Shown here: positions 7,001 to 14,284 of the stretch, in pieces
Position numbering within the stretch: position 1 is the stretch's first letter
How the letters are laid out: each line of letters begins with the position of its first letter
Assembly: GCA_036525295.1 (NCBI GenBank)
Contig: DATDAQ010000042.1
Coordinates: forward strand, 1 to 22,176
Reading direction: 5' to 3'
Length of the DNA: 22,176 nucleotides
Origin: VRUE01 sp036525295
GTDB lineage: Bacteria > Actinomycetota > Thermoleophilia > Solirubrobacterales > 70-9
Position numbers and translations under genes: made by a program
Notes under the pieces: generated by a model
The model's database searches: none
Told to the model about the DNA's origin: nothing
What the model saw: the letters and a program-made list of their open reading frames with translations, nothing else

Positions 7001-7920
7001 GCGCCCTCCAGCTCCTCGATGCAGGCGACCACTCTCAGACCTTCTCCGAGGGTGCAGACCGCGTCCCGATCCGGCCCAAGCATCGCCAGGTGGAGGTCGG
7101 CATAGGTCTTGGTCCAGTCAATCTCGTACCGCTCTCCGGCGCTCGACGTTCTGCACTCGCCGCTGAGCAGATCGGCTTCGAGCGTATCCGACGCGGTGGT
7201 CACCCGGACCCTGCGCTCGGGCAGCCGGTCGAGGTAGCTGAGGCGCAGCGTCGCGATCGGGGCTTGCTCCAGTTCGAGCACGGCGCAGGCGGCGGTCTCG
7301 GCGTCGATCCCCAGATCGCCGAGGTTGCCCCCAAGCGCCATCGCCTGGCGCGGCTCGCCGAAGAGCCAGAGCATCAGGTCAAGCTCGTGCGAGAGGTCGC
7401 GCAGCACGCCGCCGCCCCGGGCCCGCGAGCCCGAGGCCGTCTCGCGGTGATCGCGGCCGGGGCGCCACCCGGGGAGGAAGCTCTGCGCAGCGACGTCGAC
7501 GACCAGGGCGTCTTGCCCCTCCAGCTGCCGCCGGAGCCAGCCGACGGCGGGATGGAAGCGGAGGTTGTAACCGACGCCGACGTGGGCGAAGGGGAGCTCG
7601 GCGGGGAGCTCGCCCGACCACAGGGCGATCGGCTTCTCGACCAGCAGCGTGCCGGCGAACCCCGCCCCAGCCAGGGCCCTCACGTCAGCCGCGTGGTCGC
7701 TGGTCGCCGACGCGACCACGCAGTAGTCGAAGCCATCGCCCGCCAGCGCCGCCTCGATCGAGGCATGCGTCGTCGTCCCCTCGGCGCTCTCCCTCCTGGA
7801 GACCGCCTCGACCGTGGCGCCAAGGCTCTCGAGCACGCGCGCGTGGGTGGCGCCGATCGATCCGAGCCCCACCACCAGCGCCCGAATGCCCGACAGAGGG
7901 GTGCTCGTGACCGCGGACAT
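6988..7920 (-). CDS. Gfo/Idh/MocA-family NAD(P)-dependent sugar oxidoreductase
   Basis: The 310-residue enzyme has an N-terminal Rossmann fold with ALVVGLGSIGATHARVLESL (GxGxxG at residues 18-23) and the family signature EKP at 95-97 (LLVEKPIALW). The catalytic-domain segment GGGVLRDLSHELDLMLWLFG matches the 'GGG...D.g.H.iD....l.G' pattern. It probably oxidises or reduces a hydroxyl of a nucleotide sugar or free sugar. It is the first gene of the minus-strand operon ending with the flippase, so it likely prepares or modifies the substrate of the adjacent NeuB-like enzyme. The start is ATG at 7920, with a TAGGCT -10-like hexamer 10 nt upstream. Specific substrate not recognisable. Confidence 0.88.
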   Translation of the reverse strand: MSAVTSTPLSGIRALVVGLGSIGATHARVLESLGATVEAVSRRESAEGTTTHASIEAALAGDGFDYCVVASATSDHAADVRALAGAGFAGTLLVEKPIALWSGELPAELPFAHVGVGYNLRFHPAVGWLRRQLEGQDALVVDVAAQSFLPGWRPGRDHRETASGSRARGGGVLRDLSHELDLMLWLFGEPRQAMALGGNLGDLGIDAETAACAVLELEQAPIATLRLSYLDRLPERRVRVTTASDTLEADLLSGECRTSSAGERYEIDWTKTYADLHLAMLGPDRDAVCTLGEGLRVVACIEELEGAWAG

Positions 7921-7930
7921 CGAGCGGCGA

Positions 7931-7936
7931 AGCCTA
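7931..7936 (-). promoter_or_regulatory. Candidate -10 box of the leftward oxidoreductase-flippase operon
   Basis: On the minus strand these bases read TAGGCT (TAnnnT), separated by 10 nt from the ATG at 7920. TTCACA at 7957-7952 resembles a -35 element, but the 15-bp spacer is short. The implied 5' leader is only a few nucleotides. Confidence 0.4.
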
Positions 7937-7969
7937 GCGGCGGCGCCGGGCTGTGAACCGGCCCCGCAC

Positions 7970-7975
7970 TATCAT
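7970..7975 (+). promoter_or_regulatory. Candidate -10 box of the rightward glycosyltransferase operon
   Basis: TATCAT lies 10 nt upstream of the GTG at 7986. It would drive a near-leaderless transcript and argues against the upstream GTG at 7953 as start, because the box would then be inside the coding region. Together with 7931-7936 it forms a compact divergent promoter. Confidence 0.4.
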
Positions 7976-7985
7976 CGAGCTGCCT

Positions 7986-9245
7986 GTGACCCGCCCGCGC
8001 ATTCTCGTCGCAGCCACGATCGGCAGAGCGGACCTGCTGGCGATGTTCGCGGGGCTCGCCGAGCGGGCGGACCTGACCTTCGTCGAGTACGAGTCGAATC
8101 CCGGCGTGTCCGAGGAGCTGTACGAGCCCTACGGGCGCCTCACGACCTGGGAGCAGCACGGCTCGGCCCGGGCTCTGCTGCGGCAGGTCGAGCCGGACCT
8201 GCTGGCGATGCTGGCGATCGGCGTCCGCAACCAGCTGGCGCTGCGCCGCGAGGCCCGCCGCCAGGGGATCCGCACGATCCACGTCGAGCACGGCTACCGC
8301 CTGCCGATCGCGACGCAGCGACTGCTCAGCGCCGACCGCGACAAGATCGCGCACGCCGGCGGCGCGACGGGCGGGCGGCGCTCCTCCCTTGCCACCAACC
8401 GCTTCCTCGCCGGCTCGCTCCTGCGGCTGCCGCCCGGCGAGGCCGCTCGCATCGCCCGCTTCGCGCTGCCCAGCGTCGGCGGCGCCTCGCTGGAGACGCT
8501 GAGCGCCGCCGCCGAGCTGCGCCGGCCCGACCGCTACGTCTCCTTCTCGCCGGAGTGCTTCGCCTTCCACCGCGAACTCGACCTGGTGCCCGCCGAGCTC
8601 GCCGGGAGCACCGTGTTCACGGGCATCCCCCAGTTCGACTGCTTCCGCGCCGGGCCCGGCGAGAGCGAGCCCGACGCCGGCACGGTCGTCCTAGTCGACC
8701 ACCAGCTCCACAACACCGGCTTCATGGGCTGGGACCCCGAGCACCACCGCGCCTGGGTGGAGGGAATCCACGCCGCCGTGGTGTCGAGCGGGCGCCGGAT
8801 CGCGGTCAAGGCCCATCCCGGCGAGCGCTCCTCCCCCTGGGCCGAGTACACCGACGGCAGCGTCGAGCTCGTGCCCAGCATCGAGGAGCTGGAGCAGCGG
8901 GCGCGGGCGGCCCGGGTCGCGCTCGGCATCATGTCGACGTTGCAGCTGCCGCTGGCCGGGCTCGACCACATCGCGACGATCACGGTCGAGGTCCACCCGC
9001 GACCCAACCAGGTGCTCTCCAGCCGTCTGGTCGAGGCGGGGGTCGCGCACCCGGTCGCCTCCTTCGAGGAGCTTCGCACTGCTCTCGGCGACGTCCCCAA
9101 GCTGCACCGGCGCCAGCTCCCGCACAAGGCGGCGTTCGTCGAGCGGTTCCTGCACCGGCTGGACGGCCGGGCCGGGGAACGACTGACCGAGGCGCTGCTG
9201 GCGGAGGCCGGCGTCGGCGCGGCGACCGCCGTGGGCGTCAGATGA
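7986..9245 (+). CDS. Putative GT-B glycosyltransferase, possible nonulosonate transferase
   Basis: The predicted protein has 419 residues from GTG 7986, or 430 from an alternative GTG at 7953. I prefer 7986 because a TATCAT -10-like box sits between the two starts and the folded core begins at RPRILVAATIGRADLLAMF. Beta-strand/Gly segments, VEHGYRLP, the strand VVLVDHQLHNTGF and especially IAVKAHPGE suggest a GT-B fold of the type seen in polysialyltransferase-like and CDP-glycerol glycerophosphotransferase-like enzymes, where a 'KpHP' motif contacts the phosphate of the donor. No single family is recognised with certainty. As head of an operon divergent from the CMP-sugar genes, it is a candidate transferase for the nonulosonate. 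It overlaps the next gene as ATGA. Confidence 0.6.
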   Translation: MTRPRILVAATIGRADLLAMFAGLAERADLTFVEYESNPGVSEELYEPYGRLTTWEQHGSARALLRQVEPDLLAMLAIGVRNQLALRREARRQGIRTIHVEHGYRLPIATQRLLSADRDKIAHAGGATGGRRSSLATNRFLAGSLLRLPPGEAARIARFALPSVGGASLETLSAAAELRRPDRYVSFSPECFAFHRELDLVPAELAGSTVFTGIPQFDCFRAGPGESEPDAGTVVLVDHQLHNTGFMGWDPEHHRAWVEGIHAAVVSSGRRIAVKAHPGERSSPWAEYTDGSVELVPSIEELEQRARAARVALGIMSTLQLPLAGLDHIATITVEVHPRPNQVLSSRLVEAGVAHPVASFEELRTALGDVPKLHRRQLPHKAAFVERFLHRLDGRAGERLTEALLAEAGVGAATAVGVR

Positions 9246-10126
9246 GCGAGCTCGGGCTGGGGACGGCCCAGCTGGGCCTCCCCTACGGCGTCTCCAACCA
9301 CACCGGGCAGCCGTCCGAAGACGAGGCGGTGGCGATCCTGGCGAGCGCGCTGAACAGCGGCATCCAGACGATCGATACCGCACCGGCGTACGGCGAGTCG
9401 GAGGAGCTGCTCGGTCGCCTGCTCCCCCCCGGCGCCGCCGTTCGCATCATCACCAAGACCGCCCCGCTGTCGGGCGGCGAGGTGAGCGAGAACGACCGCG
9501 ACGTCGTCCGGCGATCGGCCGAGCGCTCGCTGGAGCGGCTGCGACGGGACCGCCTCGACGCGCTGCTGGTCCACCACGGCTCCGACCTCGCCCTGCCGGG
9601 AGGCGAGCGCCTTGCCGGCACCCTCGTCGAGCTGCGCGACTCCGGGATCGTGCAGCGGCTCGGCGCCAGCGTCTACGACCGCGCCGAGCTCGACGCCGTC
9701 CGCGAGCGCCTGCCGCTCGACCTCGTGCAGCTGCCCCTCAACGCCTTCGACCAGCGCTTCCTACGCGACGGCACGCTGGAGGAGCTGCACCGCGACGGGG
9801 TCGAGGTCCACGTCCGCTCCGCCTTCCTCCAGGGACTGCTGCTGATGGACCCGGAGCGGCTCCCGGCGCACCTCGCGGCCGCAGAGCAGCCCCTGCGCCG
9901 GTTCCACGAGGAGCGCCTGCGGGCGGGCCTCGGGCCGATCGAGGCCGCGCTCGGATTCGTCGACGGCGCCCCCGGCGTCGACGTGGCCCTGGTCGGCACC
10001 AACTCGGTTGCCGAGCTGGAGCAGTGCGTAACGGCCCTGCGCGGCCGACCGGCGCCCGGCATGGACTACGCCCCCCTAGGCCTCGACGACCCCAACCTGA
10101 TCGACCCCCGCCGGTGGCCAGCATGA
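9242..10126 (+). CDS. Aldo/keto reductase family protein
   Basis: The 294-residue protein shows the aldo/keto reductase signature at the N-terminus, LGLGTAQLGLPYGVSNHTGQ, then the barrel motif GIQTIDTAPAYGESEELLG. The catalytic tetrad is present: Asp45, Tyr50, Lys72 (IITKTAPL) and His111 or His112 (LLVHHGSD). Later elements such as LGASVYDRAEL and LVGTNSVAEL fit the cofactor-binding end. It is expected to use NADPH to reduce a carbonyl, here likely of a sugar or keto-sugar intermediate. AKRs of this type are common next to sialic-acid-like gene sets. The ATG overlaps the upstream stop (ATGA) and the downstream gene also starts with an ATGA overlap at 10123, so the three genes are coupled. Confidence 0.88.
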   Translation: MSELGLGTAQLGLPYGVSNHTGQPSEDEAVAILASALNSGIQTIDTAPAYGESEELLGRLLPPGAAVRIITKTAPLSGGEVSENDRDVVRRSAERSLERLRRDRLDALLVHHGSDLALPGGERLAGTLVELRDSGIVQRLGASVYDRAELDAVRERLPLDLVQLPLNAFDQRFLRDGTLEELHRDGVEVHVRSAFLQGLLLMDPERLPAHLAAAEQPLRRFHEERLRAGLGPIEAALGFVDGAPGVDVALVGTNSVAELEQCVTALRGRPAPGMDYAPLGLDDPNLIDPRRWPA

Positions 10127-11028
10127 GCGAGCTGCGGCTGGGGCTGCTCGGGATCAGCGAGGGGAACGGCCACCCGTACTCCTGGGGGGCGATCGTCAAC
10201 GGCTACGACGAGGCCGAGATGGCCCGCTGCCCCTTCCCGGCGATCCCGCGCTACCTCGCCGAGCACCGCTTCCCCGAGGAGGCGATCGGCGGCGCCCGGG
10301 TCACGCACCTGTGGACGCAGGACCCCGCGGCCTCCCGGCAGATCGCCGCCGCCGCCCTGGTCGAGCGCGTCGTCTCCGACCCCGAGGAGATGCTCGGCGA
10401 GATCGACGCGGTGCTCCTGGCCCGCGACGACGCCGAGCGCCACGCCGAGCTCGCCGGCCCCTTCCTCGACGCTGGGCTGCCGGTCTACGTCGACAAGCCG
10501 CTGTCGACGAGTGTCGCGGCGGCGCGCGCGCTCTTCGCCCGCCAAACCTCGCCGGGGCAGCTCTTCACCTGCTCGGCGCTGCGCTACGCGGCCGAGCTGC
10601 GCCTTGACCGAGCCTCGGAGGAGGCGATCGGCCCGATCCGCCAGGTGCTCGCCAGCTGCCCGAAGCGCTGGAGCCGCTACGCCGTGCACCTGATCGAGCC
10701 GGCGCTGGCGCTGCTCGGCGAGCCCTCCCCGATCGCGTCACACAGCGCCCACTCTTCGGAGGGTGCAACCCGCCTGCATGTCGAGTGGGAGTCGGGAATC
10801 ACGGCCGAGTTCGCGACGCTGGGCGAGGTCGAGGCCCCGATCGAGCTCCGGGTGGTCGGCGAGCGAGGCGAGCGAACGCTCGTCTTCGCCGACTCCTTCA
10901 CCGCGTTCAAGGCCGCTCTCGAGCGGTTCGTCGCGATCGCCCGGGGCGAAGCCGAGCCGATCCCCGAGCCCGAGGTGCTGCGCGTGGTCGAGCTGATCGA
11001 GCTCGGGATGGCCTCCGGCGCCCCCTGA
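10123..11028 (+). CDS. Gfo/Idh/MocA-like oxidoreductase with variant nucleotide loop
   Basis: This 301-residue protein has the family signature as YVDKPLS (DKP at residues 124-126) and a C-terminal alpha/beta domain with RWSRYAVHLIEPALALLG, corresponding to the active-site helix of Gfo/Idh/MocA enzymes. The N-terminal strand leads into GLLGISEGNGHPYSWG instead of the canonical GxGxxG dinucleotide loop, and the following segment (NGYDEAEMARCPFPAIPRYL) is longer than usual. The cofactor mode may therefore differ, or the protein may have another role. It starts at ATG 10123, overlapping the aldo/keto reductase stop as ATGA. It is the second such oxidoreductase in the locus; the one at 6988-7920 has a normal loop. 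Confidence 0.8.
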   Translation: MSELRLGLLGISEGNGHPYSWGAIVNGYDEAEMARCPFPAIPRYLAEHRFPEEAIGGARVTHLWTQDPAASRQIAAAALVERVVSDPEEMLGEIDAVLLARDDAERHAELAGPFLDAGLPVYVDKPLSTSVAAARALFARQTSPGQLFTCSALRYAAELRLDRASEEAIGPIRQVLASCPKRWSRYAVHLIEPALALLGEPSPIASHSAHSSEGATRLHVEWESGITAEFATLGEVEAPIELRVVGERGERTLVFADSFTAFKAALERFVAIARGEAEPIPEPEVLRVVELIELGMASGAP

Positions 11029-11038
11029 GCCGACCGTC

Positions 11039-11044
11039 TACGAT
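11039..11044 (+). promoter_or_regulatory. Candidate -10 box before the PhyH-like gene
   Basis: TACGAT ends 8 nt before the ATG at 11053, in a 24-nt gap after the oxidoreductase. It could give the dioxygenase gene its own near-leaderless transcript, although read-through from the upstream operon is also possible. Confidence 0.35.
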
Positions 11045-11052
11045 CTGCGGCG

Positions 11053-11886
11053 ATGCTCAGCGCCGTCTCCAGCGTTCCCATGCGCACCCGGAAAGCCGCA
11101 AAGAAGCTGGTTCGCGAAGGCCCTCTGAAGGAGAGTCGCGTCGTCCACCGGGTTCAGCACGCCCGCGCCTATCGCGGGGTCAAAGTCCGACCGGAGCTGA
11201 CCCAGCGCCGCGACCTGCTCGAGGAGCTCGACCGTGAGGGCATCGCGATCGTCCCCGACTACATGCCCGCCGACCAGGTCGCGGCGATGCTCGCCGGCGC
11301 CGACGAGGCGATCCAGAAGGCCAAAGACGGCGAGCTCGCCGATCGCACCTTCACGATCCAGCCCGACATCGTCTTCCGCATCGGGAAGGTCGACGAGCTG
11401 GTCCCGGCGACGCTGCCGTTCTTCGAGGACCCGGCGATCCGCAGCGTGATGGAGGCCTACCTCTCGCCGCACGTCGCCTCCTTCCGACATGAGCTGGAGA
11501 ACCGGTTCGGCCTCTCGAAGATGGCCCAGGCCGACCTCTTCCACTTCGACAACTGGCGGCCGATCTGCAAGGCGTTCCTCTACCTGGTCGACGTCGGCGA
11601 GGACAACGCCCCCTTCCGCTTCCTGCGCCGCTCGCACAGGGACGGGTCGTGGCGCACCCGGCACGCGATCGAGTTCGACGCCGGCGGAACCAGCGGCCGC
11701 TACGGCCACTTCTTCCCACAGGAGATCCGCGCGCTGGAAGAACAGAACGACTGGGAGGAAGTCGTCTGCACTGGCAAGGCCGGAACGCTGATCCTGGCCG
11801 ACTTCCGCGGCCTGCACAGGGGTACCCCGCTGAAGAGCGGCCGGAGGGTGTTGCTAAACAACACCTTCGACCTGATGAACGCCTAG
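11053..11886 (+). CDS. Phytanoyl-CoA dioxygenase (PhyH)-like Fe(II)/2-oxoglutarate oxygenase
   Basis: The 277-residue protein contains the metal-binding facial triad of this superfamily. HxD lies in FHFDNW (His164, Asp166) and the distal His255 lies in ADFRGLHRGTP. A downstream Arg (GRRVLLNN) is placed where 2-oxoglutarate is usually bound. The central jelly-roll segment KAFLYLVDVGEDNAPFRFL followed by RRSHR fits PhyH proteins, which have 'l.L.dv...nG....pGSH'. It probably hydroxylates a small molecule, sugar or lipid-linked intermediate; the substrate cannot be read from the sequence. The N-terminal 60 residues are basic and lack a recognisable domain. It ends just before a large perfect hairpin (11890-11955), which may terminate this transcript and that of the convergent PseB gene. 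Confidence 0.82.
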   Translation: MLSAVSSVPMRTRKAAKKLVREGPLKESRVVHRVQHARAYRGVKVRPELTQRRDLLEELDREGIAIVPDYMPADQVAAMLAGADEAIQKAKDGELADRTFTIQPDIVFRIGKVDELVPATLPFFEDPAIRSVMEAYLSPHVASFRHELENRFGLSKMAQADLFHFDNWRPICKAFLYLVDVGEDNAPFRFLRRSHRDGSWRTRHAIEFDAGGTSGRYGHFFPQEIRALEEQNDWEEVVCTGKAGTLILADFRGLHRGTPLKSGRRVLLNNTFDLMNA

Positions 11887-11889
11887 GGC

Positions 11890-11955
11890 GGGCCTTGGGG
11901 GGTCCTCCCCCAGGCCGCTTCGCGGGAGTTCCTGGGGGAGGACCCCCCAAGGCCC
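11890..11955. repeat. Palindromic hairpin repeat, copy 1 (possible bidirectional terminator)
   Basis: Two perfectly complementary 25-nt arms (11890-11914 and 11931-11955) flank a 16-nt loop, ccgcttcgcgggagtt, which itself contains a small hairpin (CCGC TTC GCGG). It lies between the convergent PhyH-like and PseB genes. Only three T residues follow the right arm, so it is not a textbook intrinsic terminator. The same loop recurs at 18060-18075 (inverted) and 22158-22173. Confidence 0.9.
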
Positions 11956-11986
11956 TTTCGCATCAAGCTTTGGAGCACCCAGTTCG

Positions 11987-13003
11987 CTATCCAGAGACAG
12001 GCGCCACGCCAGCAGCCATTTCGCGAAGCTGCTCCGCATCGAGCCAGACGTCGTTGGTGTCGCTGGCGTAGCGGAAGCCGGGCGGCAGCTCTTCGCCGGT
12101 CGGGAAGCCGGTCGTGCGCCAGTAGGGGAAGGCCGGGTAGACCGCGTAGTAGGTCTCGAAACGGACGGCGTGGCGGGCCTCGTCGGAGGTCAGGAGGATC
12201 TCGTGGACCTTCTCGCCGGGGCGGACGCCGATGATCTCCTGCTCGACCCCCGGCGCGAGCGCCTCGGCCAAGTCCATCACCGACATGCTCGGGATCCGCG
12301 GCACGAAGACCTCGCCGCCCTGCATCCGCTCCAGGCTCGCGATCACGAAGTCGACCGCCTCGTCGAGGGTGATCCAGAAGCGGGTCATCCCCGTGTCGGT
12401 GATCGTCAGCTTCCCCTCCGTGGCCTGCCGTTTGAACAGCGGGATCACGCTGCCGCGGCTGCCGACCACGTTGCCGTAGCGAACGGTGGAGAAGCGCACG
12501 TTCGAGTCGCCGGCGTAGACGTTGCCCTGGGTGACGATCTTCTCGGCGCTGAGCTTGGTCGCGCCGTAGAGGTTGACCGGGTTGACGGCCTTGTCGGTGC
12601 TGAGCGAGACGGTGTGCGGGACCCCGTGCTCGATCGCCACGGTGACGACGTTCTCGGCACCGATGATGTTGGTCTGCACCGCCTCGAAGGGGTTGTACTC
12701 GCAGGCCGGCACCTGCTTCAGCGCCGCCGCGTGGACGATCACGTCGACGCCGCGGACCGCCATCCGCAGCCGGCTGAGGTCGCGCACGTCGCCGATCAGG
12801 AAGCGCAGCCGCTCGTCGGGAACGGCCTGGCGCATCTCGTGCTGCTTGAGCTCGTCGCGGCTGTAGATCCGCACCGCGGCCGGTTCGTGGTCGCGCAGCA
12901 GGTGCTCGACGAAGCGCTTGCCGAAGGAGCCGGTGCCACCCGTGACGAGGACCGTCTTGCCCTTCAGCTCGGGGCTCGGTTCTCTCGCGGAGGCGTCGGT
13001 CAT
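11987..13003 (-). CDS. pseB: UDP-N-acetylglucosamine 4,6-dehydratase (inverting), PseB
   Basis: The 338-residue protein is an extended short-chain dehydrogenase/reductase catalysing the first step of pseudaminic acid synthesis: UDP-GlcNAc to the UDP-4-keto-6-deoxy-L-arabino sugar, with internal hydride transfer through NADP. The nucleotide loop is TGGTGSFGKRF (residues 21-31). PseB-type features follow: YSRDELKQHEMR, GDVRDLSRL, HAAALKQVPACEYNPFEAV, and the active site LSTDKAVNPVNLYGATK with Asp137, Lys138, Tyr146 and Lys150. These 'DELKQ' and 'ALKQVP..E.NP.E' motifs separate PseB from retaining dehydratases. I chose the ATG at 13003; the open frame extends to 13066 but without conserved sequence, and a GTG at 13027 is possible. 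It is divergent from pseC (48 nt between starts). Confidence 0.92.
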   Translation of the reverse strand: MTDASAREPSPELKGKTVLVTGGTGSFGKRFVEHLLRDHEPAAVRIYSRDELKQHEMRQAVPDERLRFLIGDVRDLSRLRMAVRGVDVIVHAAALKQVPACEYNPFEAVQTNIIGAENVVTVAIEHGVPHTVSLSTDKAVNPVNLYGATKLSAEKIVTQGNVYAGDSNVRFSTVRYGNVVGSRGSVIPLFKRQATEGKLTITDTGMTRFWITLDEAVDFVIASLERMQGGEVFVPRIPSMSVMDLAEALAPGVEQEIIGVRPGEKVHEILLTSDEARHAVRFETYYAVYPAFPYWRTTGFPTGEELPPGFRYASDTNDVWLDAEQLREMAAGVAPVSG

Positions 13004-13044
13004 CGGCGTCGGCGGAGCAGCTCCCACGCGGCCCCGGCTGCGCC

Positions 13045-13050
13045 AGTCTA
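13045..13050 (-). promoter_or_regulatory. Candidate -10 box for pseB
   Basis: The minus strand reads TAGACT, about 41 nt before the pseB ATG at 13003. A GGAG about 15 nt upstream of the ATG could be a distant ribosome-binding site. The 48-nt region between the divergent pseB and pseC starts must hold promoters for both; no clear plus-strand box was found. Confidence 0.3.
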
Positions 13051-13051
13051 G

Positions 13052-14284
13052 ATGACTGAAGCCCAAATCCCACGGCCACGGCCGAAGCGCTCGGCAGGCC
13101 GCTTCCCGCTACCGTTCGCGACGCCGGTGATCCCCTACTCGAAGCAGAGCCTCGACGCCGACGACAGGGCCGCCGTCGCGGCGGTGCTCGAAGGGGACTG
13201 GCTCACCCAGGGACCGGCCGTGAGCGGCTTCGAGGAGGCCGTCGCCGCCCGCTGCGGCGTGCCCCACGCGGTCGCCTTCTCCTCCGGAACGGCGGCCCTC
13301 CACGCCGCCGCCTTCGCCGCCGGCGTGGGCCCGGGCGACGAGATCGTGACCAGCGCGATCACCTTCGCCGCCAGCGCCAACTGCGGCGCCTACCTCGGCG
13401 CCCGCCCGCTCTTCGCCGACATCGAGGCCGGCACGTGGAACGTCTCCGCGGCCACCCTGGAGGCGGCGATGACGCCCAAGGTCAAGGCCGTGATCCCGGT
13501 CCACTTCGCCGGCCTGCCGGCCCCGATCGAGCCGATCCGCGAGCTGGTCGGCCCCGACGTCGCGATCGTCGAGGACGCGGCACACGCGCTCGGCGGCCAC
13601 TCGGGCGAGGGAGAGGTCGGCTCCTGCGCCCACGCCGACATGGCGATCTTCAGCCTTCACCCGACCAAGGCGATCACCTCTGCCGAGGGGGGCGTCGTCA
13701 CAACGCGCGACCCCGCCCTGGCGGGGCGCCTCGCGGTCTTCCGCCACCACGGCATGGTCCGCGAGCCCGAGCGCTTCGTCCACCCCGAGGGCGCCGGCGA
13801 CGAGGGCCCCTGGTACCACGAGCAGCAGCACCTCGGCTTCAACTACCGGCTCTCCGACGTGCACGCCGCGCTGGGCCACTCGCAGCTGGGCAAGCTCGAC
13901 GCCCACGTCGCCGCCCGCAACGCCATTGCCGCCCGCTACCGCGAGGGACTGGCCGGGATCGACGGGCTCGACCTGCCCCCGCGAGCCGGAGAGGGCTCCC
14001 TGCACGCCCACCACCTCTTCGTCGTCCACCTGCGCGAGGGCACGGCCCGGCGGCTGGCGCTCTACCGGCGGCTGCTCGAGAACGAGATCCGCACCCAGGT
14101 CCACTACATCCCCGTCTACCGCCACCCCTACTACCGCGGCGCCTTCGGCTACGGCCCCGGACTCTGCCCCGAGGCCGAGCGCTACTACTCCGGCTGCCTC
14201 TCCCTCCCCTGCTACCCGGACCTCACCCCCGCCGAGCAGGACCGGGTGATCGAGGTCGTGCGCGAGGCGATGAGCGATGGCTGA
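13052..14284 (+). CDS. pseC: UDP-4-keto-sugar aminotransferase, PseC (DegT/DnrJ/EryC1 family)
   Basis: This 410-residue PLP-dependent aminotransferase would convert the PseB product to UDP-4-amino-4,6-dideoxy-N-acetyl-beta-L-altrosamine, using glutamate as donor. Key features are IPYSKQSL near the N-terminus, GDWLTQGPAVSGFEEAVA (substrate/cofactor entrance), FSSGTAALHAA, VEDAAHALGG (Asp175, contacting the PLP ring) and the Schiff-base lysine in FSLHPTKAITSAEGG (Lys206). The segment GFNYRLSDVHAALGHSQL and the C-terminal VHYIPVYRHPYY are also typical. The opening strings 'IPYs.Q.i...D...v..vL.....TqGP' and 'HP.K.ittgEGG' are those of PseC. The gene is divergent from pseB and overlaps pseI by 8 nt, heading the main pseudaminate operon. 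Confidence 0.92.
   Translation: MTEAQIPRPRPKRSAGRFPLPFATPVIPYSKQSLDADDRAAVAAVLEGDWLTQGPAVSGFEEAVAARCGVPHAVAFSSGTAALHAAAFAAGVGPGDEIVTSAITFAASANCGAYLGARPLFADIEAGTWNVSAATLEAAMTPKVKAVIPVHFAGLPAPIEPIRELVGPDVAIVEDAAHALGGHSGEGEVGSCAHADMAIFSLHPTKAITSAEGGVVTTRDPALAGRLAVFRHHGMVREPERFVHPEGAGDEGPWYHEQQHLGFNYRLSDVHAALGHSQLGKLDAHVAARNAIAARYREGLAGIDGLDLPPRAGEGSLHAHHLFVVHLREGTARRLALYRRLLENEIRTQVHYIPVYRHPYYRGAFGYGPGLCPEAERYYSGCLSLPCYPDLTPAEQDRVIEVVREAMSDG

Noticed and set aside
7814..10126. A 770-codon open frame ending with the aldo/keto reductase
   Set aside because: Only the last 294 residues resemble a protein; the rest is an Arg/Ala-rich shadow of the glycosyltransferase gene in another frame, common in GC-rich DNA.
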